Of a stretch of DNA of 64,000 nucleotides, positions 45,001-55,324 are shown one piece after another. The position numbers and the translations under genes are program-made. Source of the DNA: Alnus glutinosa (lineage: Eukaryota; Streptophyta; Magnoliopsida; Fagales; Betulaceae); the NCBI RefSeq assembly GCF_958979055.1, contig NC_084896.1, positions 5,646,501 through 5,710,500 of the forward strand, written 5' to 3'. Each line of letters begins with the position of its first letter. The stretch's first letter is position 1. The notes below the pieces were generated by a model. It was not told where the DNA came from and ran no database searches. It worked only from the letters and a program-made list of their open reading frames with translations.

Positions 45001-46725
45001 CCAATCAGACAAAGTTGGAATTCGAGTATTTAGTTTATTGGACAGCCCTACCAACCCCCTTAAGGTTGAGGCTCTATTATTATTATTATTATTATTATTA
45101 TTTATTTTTACATTTTTAAATTTGGTGGGTAATTTGGGCATTCAAGTAAAAAATGTGTGTTACGTGCATAATTTTCCGTGCATTCTAACACCAATATCTA
45201 ACGGAGTGATCAAATATTTACAATAAACTAGTAATTTGAAAGATCCAAGTGTCACAAACGAGAGTTGGGGATGTATTTATAAAAATGGTGGTAGTTTAAG
45301 GGCTAAGTATATTTTTTCCTATATTTCTTCAATAAAATTATGTTGTTTTGTATATAAAAATAAAAATAAAATAAAATAAAAATAGTTTCATATGTTATTA
45401 TGCCCAAGGTATTGGATGCTCGGTTAATGTTAATTCTAATAGTAATGCTATTTATCAGCCCTAGCTTGTACCTTCTTTTTTTTTTTTTTTATTCTTTATT
45501 TTAACAAATGCTGATTTAATAACTGTTTTTCACTGTCATGTCATACTAATTGTATGCAGTCGTATAGCAGTCTACAAAATAGTGTTACTCTAATTTGAAT
45601 ATGTTGTCATGCATGCATGCTCTAGGCTAGCTAGGACTGAGACATTTTTCCTACTATCTTTGCATGTAGACATTTGAAAGAGAAAGCATAAGTAAATGGC
45701 TGGACTCTAATCATCGGACATGCCCGAAGACTGGACAAACTTTGGATCATTTGTCACTAGCACCAAATGTCGCCCTCAGGAACCTTATTCGGCAATGGTG
45801 TCGGGAGAACAATTTCGAACTGCCTAAGAAAGATCCTTACGTTGGCTCTGATGCCTCGAAGACTCACCTCATAAAGGAAATATCTCTCTTGATCCAAAAC
45901 CTATCCTCTTGTCAGATGGATGTGCAAAGAGAGGCCATTGTGAAGATCCGTATGCTCTCCAAAGAGAACCCAGATAACAGGATTTTGATTGCTGACAATG
46001 GTGGAATCGCTCCTTTGGTTCAGCTCCTGTCCCATCGAAATTCCAAGATTCAAGAACACGCTGTAACAGCACTTTTGAACCTGTCAATCGATGAAGCAAA
46101 CAAAAGACTCATAGCTAGAGAAGGAGCTATTCCTGCTATAATCGAAATCCTGCATAATGGAACAGATGAGGCTAGAGAGAATTCTGCTGCAGCCTTGTTT
46201 AGCTTGTCCATACTTGACGAGAACAAAGAACTGGTTGGCATGTTGAATGGAATCCCTTCCTTGGTGCATCTTTTACAGCATGGGACACTCAGAGGTAAAA
46301 AAGACGCTGCTACTGCCTTATTTAACCTATCTTTGAACCATGTTAACAAGTCCAGGGCTATTAAGGCAGGTGTAATAGCTCCATTGCTTCATTTGCTTGA
46401 GGATAAGAACTTGGGCATGATTGATGAAGCCCTCTCAATCTTGTTTCTCCTTGCATCACTTCCCGAGGGCCGGAACGAGATCGGAAAGCTATCTTTTATT
46501 CAAACTCTTGTTGACATTATTAGAAATGGTACCCCCAAGAACAAGGAATGTGCTACATCAGTTCTGCTAGAGTTGGGGTTAAACAATTCGTCTTTGGTTT
46601 TGGCTGCACTTCAGTATGGCGTGTATGAGCATTTGGCAGAGATTGCAAGAAGCGGAACAAATAGAGCCAAAAGAAAAGCAAATTCCCTTTTGAATCACAT
46701 GAGCAAGTGCGAACACATTCCTTGA
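41666..46725 (+). CDS. PUB15: U-box E3 ubiquitin ligase with ARM repeats (PUB15-like)
   Basis: E3 ligase that recruits an E2 through its U-box and substrates through ARM repeats. Coding exons 41666-41983, 42082-42198, 42974-43405, 45670-46725 total 1923 nt (640 aa), all GT/AG and in phase. Residues 1 to about 240 form the U-box N-terminal domain ('[20 protein letters not shown]', '[16 protein letters not shown]'). The U-box spans about 266-330: '[20 protein letters not shown]', then across the last junction '[20 protein letters not shown]' and '[16 protein letters not shown]'. ARM repeats run from about 360 to 620 ('[20 protein letters not shown]', '[12 protein letters not shown]', '[20 protein letters not shown]', '[16 protein letters not shown]'). 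The N-terminal wording is closest to Arabidopsis PUB15 as I recall it. Intron 3 (2.26 kb) carries a MITE and a long direct repeat. A CT microsatellite lies in intron 1 (41993-42027). Confidence 0.93.
43950..44425. mobile_element. MITE in intron 3 of the U-box gene
   Basis: Left end 'ggcaaaaaccaacaggtttt' and the complement of the right end 'ggcagaaaaccagtggtttt' agree well and continue inward ('ccaatgagatattaacac' against 'ccaataagatattgacac'). The core has a second, GC-rich inverted pair around 44095-44290 ('cgccgctgccac' against 'tggcagcggcggcggtg'). About 475 bp. No clear target duplication. Confidence 0.6.
44570..45230. repeat. Direct repeat of about 365-370 bp in intron 3 of the U-box gene
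   Basis: Two copies, beginning near 44570 and 44938, share in order 'gtc.aaaaatg.t.atgacttcc', 'cacttgt.agaagccaat', 'ttattg.a.agccct', 'cccttaag.ttgag', 'ggtaattt.ggcattcaagt' and 'tgtgttacgtg.ataattttc'. The second copy carries an ATT microsatellite (about 45076-45105). Divergence suggests an old duplication, perhaps of a transposon half. The end near 45300-45321 ('ggctaagtatattttttcc') resembles the inverted terminus of the 5160-6094 family. Confidence 0.6.
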
Positions 46726-47024
46726 TATTTCAACAAGTTGTTTACTTTCTTCTTCTTCTTTTTTCAACGGGTGGTGCCTAATTATGCTTATGGCCGGGGA
46801 GCAGACATCGAATTTCAAGTTGTGTGCTTTCTTTTATAATATTATGTCTTGGCTTCAAATTCAATCATGCCAAGAATTGTACATAGTTTAGATTTGACTA
46901 TGTTATAAGAAGTTGTTGATTGTTAATAAGTTAAACAAATCTATGAACTTTGATCACTTTATCTATTTCTCGAATTTAGTAGAATAAAATAATGAAAAAA
47001 AATAAAATCATGGACATAGCATGT
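46726..47024. other. 3' region of the U-box gene
   Basis: Probable 3' UTR and flank up to the solo LTR. No other feature seen. Confidence 0.4.
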
Positions 47025-47653
47025 ATGTGTGTTGAAACAATTTCCGGTTTGGTAACACGAGCTATTGAAAATAGTGTTGATCTCATTGTGCAAAACAATA
47101 GAGCAATAAGAGTGCTTGTTGGGATGCTAGTTATTCCCACTCCGATGCTTAAGTCAATTTTTCTTCTATAATAACAGTAGTGTTTCAATAATAAAATAAT
47201 TTCAGCCCTCGAATACTTGGAGGTTGGTTTGTATTTATATTGAAGGGTTGATATAGTTAACCCCTTGAAATGAGGGGGAACGTCCTTCTGATCGTGGTCT
47301 CCGAAACGTGGGTTATTGCTCGTCCCTGTATGTAAGCCTTCTCCAATCCGAAACTTGTATACCCACAACCGGATGGGAAGGATCTTTGTGGAATGTGGCC
47401 GAGTATCTCGAATTCTCGTCCTTTGACAGGAAGTGGGCCGAAACTTGTAATGGACTCGGCCTATGGGCTTTCTTTTTGGATTAAGAGTAGGCCTTAATTA
47501 GTTGGACTTTCAGGCCCACTTCCCTTTTGATAGGGACTTCTTTAATTCCAAATTTGTGGAACCAAATTTATTCAAGCCAGGCCGACCAAACGGGCCCAAA
47601 CTTCTGTAATAGGCCCGTTTGGGCTTTGGGGATGATAATTCCCCAACAATGTG
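47025..47653 (-). mobile_element. Solo LTR, 619 bp, with ATGTG target duplication
   Basis: The LTR spans 47030-47648. On the plus strand it starts TGTTGAAACAATTT and ends ATAATTCCCCAACA, so both TG...CA termini are present. Perfect 5-bp duplications ATGTG flank it (47025-47029 and 47649-47653). The minus strand carries a TATA-like 'caatataaatacaaacc', suggesting that orientation. No second LTR or internal coding sequence exists, so it arose by LTR-LTR recombination. It lies about 300 bp downstream of the U-box stop codon. Superfamily not determined. Confidence 0.85.
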
Positions 47654-49135
47654 TAAGACTCTCTAAAGTTCCTAAGATATTCTTTGTATCTTGACATAAC
47701 ATTTATCATGAAATCTGATCAATTCCTTGTTTTCAAATAAAATTGATGCCATGTAATGAGGCTATGAGATGTTTTGAAGGTGACTGGTTAGAGGAAATGG
47801 AGGAAGAAAGAAGAAGAAAAAATTGGATCTTCAAGTGGGGACGAAAAGTTTTGATCTTTAGATCTAAATTGGGGTTAGAAGGATAGAAAGGAAATACTTT
47901 TAGTTTTATGGGCGTTAAAGGGAGGTGAAAAACGTAAGAAAAATCAAAACTTGGTCAAGGAGAAAATTGGAAAAGGTGATGAACAACGATTGCGTTGGAA
48001 TGCTATCAACCTTAGTTCGAATGCGGTGTTAGTAGAATGCTTTATTGAAGGCCCGATCGAAGGTCGTTCGAATGGGTTGCTGGCCGGCCGGCAGCGAGTG
48101 TCATTCGCTGTGCTGGTTGAAGACCGTTCGAACGGAGGTGTTTATGGTTACTCAAAATGCACCGGTCCCGTTCAAATGAGATTGCCGAGAATAAAAAAAA
48201 AAAATATTGTTTTTAAGGAGAAAGATAAGGTTTTAGGTGTAACGCCCGACTTCCATAAACACCATAAATATCATGAGGTGCTACTATTATGCCTCGATAT
48301 TAAATTGTAGCGGAACACACTATAAATTTTTTCTTTTCTAAAATAATTTATTTGTAAGCTTTAAAGATAATATCAGAGCACTAACTAAAACCTTATCTCA
48401 ACTAAACATCTTATTATATTGTTTTACATTCTCTAGAAATTGTAAAATATGTCATTTGTCAGCTAAACCTTAAACCTTATCTCAATTAAACATCTAGTCT
48501 GGGTCACCAAAGCACTTTATCTCTTCAAACTCCACTAATAGAGAAATTCAAGTTGTTGTCAAGTGCTCATGTATTCATTGCATCTATAGCCATAAATTTT
48601 AACAATTTACGTGTGGAATTGTGAGTCCATATTTCAATAAGAAGTAAATACAATCAACCATCGTCTGTGTGTGTACTTGAGCACTGTTTTAAAATTTCTC
48701 TTTTTTGTTAATGTAAGAAAAAGACTTTTCTCTTTTCAAAACTTTCCAAACAAGTACATACCCTAAATATAGATACATTATATTGTTACTAATAGGGGTG
48801 AACAAGCGGAACAGTTATTAATCGCTAACCGCTAATGACCGTCAATATAGCTAACCAATTATGTATGTATGTATGTATGTATGATGAAAGCATATTATAT
48901 AATTATGTAGTTTTATGGTTGTACGAAATATCTTTTGTGAAGCAATTATGTTTATGAAAGAGACGTATACGAAGCAAATGTTTACGAACGAAAGGTTTGA
49001 CAAAAAGGAAAGATCGCGAGGGAAATGTTTATAGTAAAATGCTTTATGAGAGAAATATTTATGATAGTAAGTTTTGCAAAATAATGTTACATTAAAAATA
49101 CTTTTATATTTAAGACGTTTTTTATAGGGCAGTGC
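47654..49135. other. Intergenic between solo LTR and MULE
   Basis: No gene is supported. An open frame at 47951-48310 lies in a locally GC-richer stretch with 'cgttcgaa' motifs and is probably repeat-derived. A TATG microsatellite occurs at about 48860-48882, next to 'gcggaacagttattaatcgc', which recalls the 13-kb repeat. Confidence 0.4.
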
Positions 49136-49142
49136 TACGGTT

Positions 49143-49236
49143 CATCTGGAAAGAGTACTTCTCCATGACACACTTGTAATTATAATAATTACAAATATGC
49201 CATGGAGAAGCATTTTTTCCGGATGAATTCTGGAAA
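49143..49236. repeat. Fold-back element of about 95 bp
   Basis: The two halves are inverted: 'ttcatctggaaagagtactt' and 'ctccatgacacacttgtaatta' on the left pair with 'taattacaaatatgccatgga' and 'gaagcattttttccggatgaa' on the right. Almost no loop. Could be a small MITE; about 240 bp from the MULE end. Confidence 0.55.
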
Positions 49237-49476
49237 GAATGCTTCTCCCAATTGCATTAGCCTTTTTTGTAACTGGATGATGAAATGTTTAGAGTTACAT
49301 ATTAGCCCTAGCTTACTTGCTTATTCAACCATTGACTTATCCTCCCATTTTTTTTCCCTTTGTTTTTTCTCTGTTTATCCTGTTATCCATGGCTGAAGAG
49401 AGAACTGTGGCGGTTACATGTCATCTCAACATTTATAATTATCATACATTCTTAATTCATTGATACCAAAATAAAT

Positions 49477-49694
49477 GGGGAAAGTACACTTTACCCCCCT
49501 GATGTATCCACCTATTGGCAATTTGACGTCCAATGTTTACTTTTTGGTAGATGACCCCCTGAAGTTGTATCCGTGTGCCACCGTGGACCTTCCGTCCACA
49601 TGCCCGTCATTTTAGACGGAAATCGTGTCACGTGCAGTGCACGGTCACGTTTAACACGTTTACATCCCCAAATTACCCTCAACATTATCTAACC
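49477..49694. repeat. MULE left terminal inverted repeat
   Basis: Pairs with about 62625-62840. Similarity stops shortly after 'ccaaattaccctc', where the two arms become different sequences. Both arms probably carry promoters, since each internal gene starts close to one of them. Confidence 0.9.
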
Positions 49695-49806
49695 TACTCC
49701 ACTTATATCGTCGACCATTATGGGGCTTATTTCTTGTCTTCTTTCACACCGAAACAGACCGTAGGAGCTGGAGAAATTAGGTTTCGAAGTCCTACTATTC
49801 CCAATA

Positions 49807-51020
49807 ATGCAACCATCTGGATTGTTGGGGACTGCTACCTCAGAGTCGGATTCCTCAACGAGTTGGGCAACATTTGCAATGAAGCCACTCTGTTATTGTG
49901 AGCGTCTGGCTTGTGTGTTAACCTCGTACACCGAAAAAAAATTCGGTAGAAGGTTTCGAAAATGCGAGAATTACAAGGTATAAGTCTAAAACTCTTATTA
50001 ACTGTAAATTTATATGATGGGGATGTTGCATATTTCCATTATTTTGAAAATTTGGGTTTAGGTTGTGCCCTTTGTTAAAGTGGGCAGTGTTCATGACTTT
50101 TGGATTTGGAATATTAATTAGCATTTATGGGTTTGCTTGATTTTGGAACAATATAAAGCAATTCTTTAATGAGTTTTTGTCTAAAGGAAACAAAAATTCA
50201 AATACATACACAAGGTGTATGATGAAATGCCTCAATCAATCTGCCGAATGATGGGAGGCTTGATGGAGATTCTTGGAAAATACTAAGTTGTTAATGCACT
50301 GTTCATCAATGTTTTGTTAATGTAGGTATGAGTTTTTACATGAAATTGTGATTGTTAATGCATAAGAATAGATATGATTGAAAATGTAGTTTCTTAGTAG
50401 TTGTAGTTGTTTAAAATGTAGTTTATTAAAATGGTCCTCACATTTTAAGTGCAGTTTTGTTTAACATTTTAAGTGCAATTTTTTTCTAATTTATAGGTAC
50501 ATTTGGTGTGGTGGTTTGTTTTTAGGGTTGAGGGAATGTTGTTCTTATTTTATTTACTTTTTTTTTTTTTTTGTGGGTGGTTTTGTAGATAAATCGGGCA
50601 TGTGGTTTTTGGGAATGGATTGATCCTAAAATGTGTCAATATGAAGAGAGAGTAGTAGGCCGTTTGCGGAAATGGCATGTAAGTTTGATTCAAGAAGCCG
50701 ACCGTTGTCGTACAATGGTTGAAACCAAAGTTGCAAAGTTGAAGGAGAAGATGGAGAGTGAAGCAGCTGAACAATGCCGTATAATGGTTGAAACTGAAGT
50801 TGCAAAGGCAGTGGCGAAGATGGAGATTGAAAATACCGCCCTTCGTAAAGAAATCGAGATTGGACAGATCAATTATCAAGCAATGAAGAATAATTATAGG
50901 ACAATAATTCTATGTACATGGATATTGATCGTGGCATACCTTTTAATGGCAGGATCAACTTCAAATGGTGCTTCAAAGGGTGCGTTTGAAGTTGGACGTG
51001 GTTGTATGTTGTTACCTTAA
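49807..51020 (+). CDS. MULE-borne GRF zinc-finger, coiled-coil, membrane-anchored protein
   Basis: Two exons, 49807-49977 and 50589-51020 (603 nt, 200 aa), with a GT/AG intron in phase 0. Residues 29-69 form a GRF-type zinc finger: 'CYCERLACVLTSYTEKKFGR', then 'RFRKC', and after the intron 'ACGFWEWIDPKMC'. Ligands would be C29, C31, C53 and C62. A charged, Lys/Glu-rich coiled coil occupies about residues 72-160. A hydrophobic segment 'TIILCTWILIVAYLLMAG' at about 163-180 could span a membrane. Plant genomes hold many such unnamed GRF proteins. GRF fingers in other proteins bind nucleic acid; the role here is unknown. The first ATG in this frame is at 49807; another at 49879 directly precedes the finger. 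No stops or frameshifts are seen, unlike the neighbouring transposase. Confidence 0.82.
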
Positions 51021-51302
51021 AGACAATGATATTTTGTTTTGTAATGTTGACGTTTTTGATGTAATGTAGGCCATTTTTTGTATGTGTATAGGATTGATCT
51101 TTTGGACACAAGTTTGTAACCTAAACACGAAGGGATGTATGTGATTTGGTAATTGGTTATTTTTTGTATGTGTCCTAGAATTGTTGATCTTTTGGTTATT
51201 TTCAGCTTAAAATTTTGGATAGCTTGAAGGGTAATCCAACCTAATATGAGATATGAGTTATAGTTTGGTAAATTTGCACCTAAATTCTTAATGAAAATAG
51301 AT

Positions 51303-51540
51303 AATTACATTGCACATTTCATTGTCCAAATAACATTGTCCAACAAACCCTGCAGTTTTTACCATCCAGCTGTTACGTGCCTAATTACTCAAACACATAA
51401 TGGATAGATAAGGATAGTTCGAATTACATTGCGCATTTCATCATCCAAATAACATTGTCCAAAAAACCCTGCAGTTTTTACCATGCAACTGTTACATGCC
51501 TAATTACTCAAACACATAATGGATAGATAAGGGTAGTTCG
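51303..51540. repeat. 119-bp tandem duplication across an LTR junction
   Basis: Copies at 51303-51421 and 51422-51540 differ at about ten positions. Each contains MULE sequence ('aattacattg' to 'tttttaccat') followed by the first 50 or so bases of the copia-type LTR ('tgttac.tgcctaattactc'). Since both copies include the junction, the duplication followed the LTR insertion. Confidence 0.8.
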
Positions 51541-51900
51541 AGGAACCCTAATACCTCCCAAATCAACTCAAGAGCTGAATATTAATAATCTTTGCTTACC
51601 TTTATTTATCAACCCAATAGGTTTATATAGAATTACAAAGAAATGTGATAAACATAAACTACTCTCATATGGATAGAGATATATCCTATGACTATCCTAT
51701 CACTAACAACTATTAATAAAGATAATACTCAACTACTTAGGGATAACATATTATCCATTTACCCCTACATAAAGATAGACTCTACTAGATAAATAATAAC
51801 TAAATAATAAAGATAGATAATAACCAAATAACAAAGATACATGACTACTTGTGAACTCTGTTATTCTCATCCTTTATCTCATCTGGTACGTAACAGCAAC
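51485..51900 (-). mobile_element. Copia-type solo LTR, 406 bp, inside the MULE
   Basis: The LTR spans 51490-51895, with plus-strand ends TGTTACATGCC and GGTACGTAACA and perfect GCAAC duplications at 51485-51489 and 51896-51900. Read on the minus strand it has U3 repeats of 'tatctttatt'/'agttattat', a TATA box 'tctatataaacc' and an 'aataaag' signal, the normal order for a copia LTR. There is no second LTR. It sits between the convergent GRF and transposase genes, so it disrupts neither. Confidence 0.85.
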
Positions 51901-52319
51901 CCTACCTCCAAACACATAATTACATTGCACATTTCATTGTCCAAAATAAAACATTACACCAAAAAAAGAAAAATAAATAGAGCTAATTAATACTTCCACT
52001 TTGGCCTTTTTTTCTTCATCTTTGAGTCCATGATATGTATCCCTTTCTCAATTGAATGCACTATTCTTTTACCCTTCCCTTTCTCCTTGGCAATCGTTGA
52101 CGATTTCACAGCTAGGGTTGCTAGGTTTTTACCATACACTTTCCCTCCGCATCCATATGTTGTTCTTTAGGTAAGGTCAATCCAAACTGGTGGTTTGGGA
52201 TATATTGGAACTTTCAGTCTGCCTGACATCCTTCTGGGTGGTGGAGGTGGTCTAGGTGCAGGTGCAGGAGGTTGCATGTTCCAGCTTGGCAGTGTTAATT
52301 CCGTAATATTTCCCTGCCA

Positions 52320-52625
52320 TCGATTTAGTGTCAGTTGGAATGATAAATACTCAAAAGACTATTACATGTGAAGTTATAAAAAAACAAAAATAAAGTAAAG
52401 TTCTTTCGGTAAATACCACATCTCTTTGCACATATGTAAAAGGTGGTTCAGTGGGTTGCTGTGTCAATCCCATTGCAATTCCTTGCCATAGGTTTAGTGC
52501 CAGTTAGAATGTTAAATACTCAAATGTACAGCTACATGTTAATGTATAAGAAGGCTGAGACAAAGTAAAGTAGCAAATAAATACCACATCTCTTTGCACA
52601 GATGTAGAAGGTGGTGCAATGGGTT
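52320..52625 (-). repeat. Duplicated exon-intron unit in the transposase 3' part
   Basis: Two copies of about 165 bp (starting near 52320 and 52480 in the plus direction) share 'ggtttagtgccagttagaat', 'aaatactcaaa' and 'accacatctctttgcaca'. On the minus strand each includes a short Pro/Gln-rich coding piece ('TQQPTEPPFTYVQRD' and 'TQQPIAPPSTSVQRD') followed by a GT donor, so this looks like an internal exon duplication. Confidence 0.6.
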
Positions 52626-53459
52626 GCTGTGTATTCCTACTACAGCCAGGTGTTGAAACACCTGTACTTACAATTTTCCTTGCACTTGTCTAATAAACAT
52701 AAACAAATAGGATTAATCAATATCATGCAAGCATGCAAGATATTACTCAAAAGTGTGACTGTATGCTTACTCTTTTGTTATGTGGCTATGCACCTCCCCT
52801 TCTTATGTTCTTCGCTGGATTTGTGCCCCCCTGATACTACTGCTGCATCCTTCACTCTGTATCTGAACCCCACCATGATGAAGAAAAAAAAAATTCCAAA
52901 GGTAAGCAATACAAACCATGTAAGCATCAACAACAACAGTAAAACGATTGGCTAGTAAACTCACACTGGCTGGGGGTGGAGTAGGCAACTCAACCTCTGT
53001 TGCTGGCTGCCTATGATTTGATGCCAACTAATTCTTCCTTGGACAAGTTCTGCTATTGTGACCCAACATTTTGCAATAACCTCATTTACCCCTCAATCCA
53101 AACTTCCTCATCCTATGAGGATTCTTGGGATCTCTTAACTCATCAGGAGCTCTTATCCTAGCCTTTCGAGGTCTGCCTGGGGTCACTCGTAATCTAGGCG
53201 ATTCCAAAACATTGTGGTGGGTCCGAATCGACTATTCCTCACTAGGAATTGGATATATAATGGGAGCATACGCCTTCTTGTACATCTCAATGCTATAGCA
53301 GTGATCCACATAATCCTCCGGTTTGTGTCCATGGAAGGTAATTGCAGAATGTGCATGAGCACATGGGATCCTAGTCATCTCCCACTTCCTGCACCCACAT
53401 GTCCTCTTCCTTAAATCCATAACATACGTTCTACGCACTAAAAAAAAAAGGGCTTTTTG

Positions 53460-53640
53460 AGCCATTTCTGTTAGAGCCGTTTTAATAAAAAGGGCTCTAA
53501 TTAGAGCCGTTTTTGTAGAAACGGCTCGAAAGCCGTTTTAGTAAAAAGGGCTCTAATTTGAGCTGTTTTTGTAAAAACGACTCAAATTAATTGAGTCGTT
53601 TTAACAAAAGCGGCTATAATTAGAGCCTTTTTTTTTTAAA
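53460..53640. repeat. CACTA left subterminal repeats
   Basis: At least seven copies in both orientations of 'agagccgtttt' or 'aaacggctc' variants, some as palindromes. Equivalent to the transposase-binding subterminal arrays known in En/Spm elements. Confidence 0.75.
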
Positions 53641-53679
53641 AAAAAAAAAAAGGGTAAAAGAATGGTGCATGTGATGGAT

Positions 53680-54205
53680 CTATGTGATCGATCGTGGTAT
53701 GATCATGTGTGATCAATCGCGGTACGATCTAAGTGATCGATTGTGGTACGATCTATGTGATGGAACGTGGTACAATCTATGTGATCGATCGTGGTACGAT
53801 CATGTGATCGATCTTGGTACGATCATGTGATCGATCTTGGTACGATCATGTGGTCGATCGTGGTACGATCTAAGTGATCAGTCGTAGTACAATCTATGTG
53901 ATCGATCGTGGTACGATCTATGTGATGGAACGTGGTACGATCTATGTGATCGATCGTGGTACGATCATGTGATGGATCGTGGTACAATCTATGTGATCGG
54001 TCGTGGTACAATCATGTGTGATCAATCATGGTACGATCTAAGTGATCGGTCGTGGTACAATCTAAGTGATCGGTCGTGGTACGATCTATGTGATCGATCG
54101 TTGTACGATCATGTGATGGATCGTGGTACGATCTATGTGATCGGTCGTGGCACGATCTATGTGATCGATCGTGGCACGATCTTTGTGATCAATCGTGACA
54201 TGATC
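53680..54205. repeat. Tandem array of a 22-24 bp unit inside the CACTA element
   Basis: More than twenty units of the type 'gatcgatcgtggtacgatct' followed by 'atgt' or 'catgt'. Each unit contains the palindromes GATC and CGATCG and a GTAC. Units vary by single bases and by a 2-3 base length change. Open frames on both strands through the array are artefacts of the repeat. Confidence 0.9.
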
Positions 54206-55324
54206 TATATATCCCCCTTAAACTATCATTTAATTGTCAATGTCCCCCCAAACTACCAATTATGTCAATGCCCCCTTCAAACTACCAAAAAATGTTAATG
54301 TTCCCCCTAATGACAAAAATATCATTCATAAAATTATTAAAATTAAAAAAATATATATAAAATAACAAAAAATTCTAGAAAAAAAAAACTGGTTTTAATT
54401 TTTTTTCATTTTTTTATTTATTTATTTATAATTTTCCATTTTTTTTTTAACAAAAATTTGTTTTTCTTTAATTTTTTTAATTTATTTTTTAAAAATATTT
54501 GGAGTCGTTTTGGCGGGGCCAAAAATTTCATGTCCCGCGCTCGCATAGACAAAAAGCAATTCAAGTTTTGAATTTTACTTTATTTTGTCTTTTCACACAC
54601 CCATAAAATATCCCTTCACTCTCTCTATGATCTGTCACTCTCATCTCTCCATATTTTCCTTTCTCCCTTTCTCCCTTTATTTTTTCTTCTTCTTCTTCTT
54701 CTTCTTCTTCCTTCTTCCTTCCCCCCCCCCCCTCTCCCTCTCTCTCTCTCTCTCTCTCCGACCACCGTGTCTCCAAAGACCCATGACACCTAGCCAGATG
54801 CCAATTTTCGGCGATTATGAGCGATTTTCGGCAACTGGACAAGGGGTCAACGACGACAGAATTAGGGGAGGCTTCCGGTGAAATTTTCGGCGGCCTAAGA
54901 CACGATTTTCGGTTGATTTTTGTAAAATATGTTGCTTTATTTGTGATCTCCCAGTTCATATTTGATCTCTATTTCTCCTTCTTTTTTTTCATTGATTTTT
55001 TTTTTTTTCAATTGTTAGGCAGAAAGTCCTAAAACTTTTTTTCTCTTTTATGATTATGCAGATGCGAAGGGGTGTCCCAGTTGCAAAAAAAAATGTTACC
55101 AATGCAGGTTTGCTCGCACTATTCTTGGTATTAACTAGATGCTTCTCTGTTTTGGTGTTCTTGATGGACTGAGCCGTGAATGTGATTATGCTTTGATGGT
55201 TTTCTGGTGGTGTGGTGTTCTAGCAAGTTGTATATTGTGGTAATGTTAGTAATCTAATGGTCTTGATGCTGTGATAAATTTAGATGAGTAGTTGTGGGTT
55301 TGGTTTGTGACCTTTGTTGATGGG
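54206..55324. other. CACTA interior left of the solo LTR
   Basis: 54208-54310 repeats the 'ccccc.taaactac'/'tgtcaatg' arm of the 5160-6094 family, followed by pure A/T DNA. 54590-54765 is pyrimidine-rich with CTT and CT microsatellites and a C-run at 54721-54732. 54780-55120 looks like degenerate gene-leader or exon sequence ('ttttcggcgattatgagcg') but no family is recognisable. Confidence 0.45.

Noticed and set aside
47951..48310. 119-aa open frame
   Set aside because: No known family, repeats of 'cgttcgaa' and GC shift suggest repeat-derived DNA; no splice partners or start context support a gene.
49575..49901. 108-aa open frame at the MULE left end
   Set aside because: It starts inside the inverted repeat and overlaps the GRF first exon in another frame; the GRF frame has the recognisable domain, so this is a shadow.
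53680..54205. CRISPR-like periodic repeat
   Set aside because: Units are contiguous with no unique spacers, and the DNA is from a plant nucleus; it is a tandem array.
53823..54298. Open frames on both strands rich in HDR and SWYDL repeats
   Set aside because: They are translations of the 24-bp tandem array in the CACTA element.
54561..54959. 132-aa minus-strand frame with Glu/Arg runs, and plus-strand Phe/Ser frame
   Set aside because: Both come from CT/CTT microsatellites in a pyrimidine-rich stretch.
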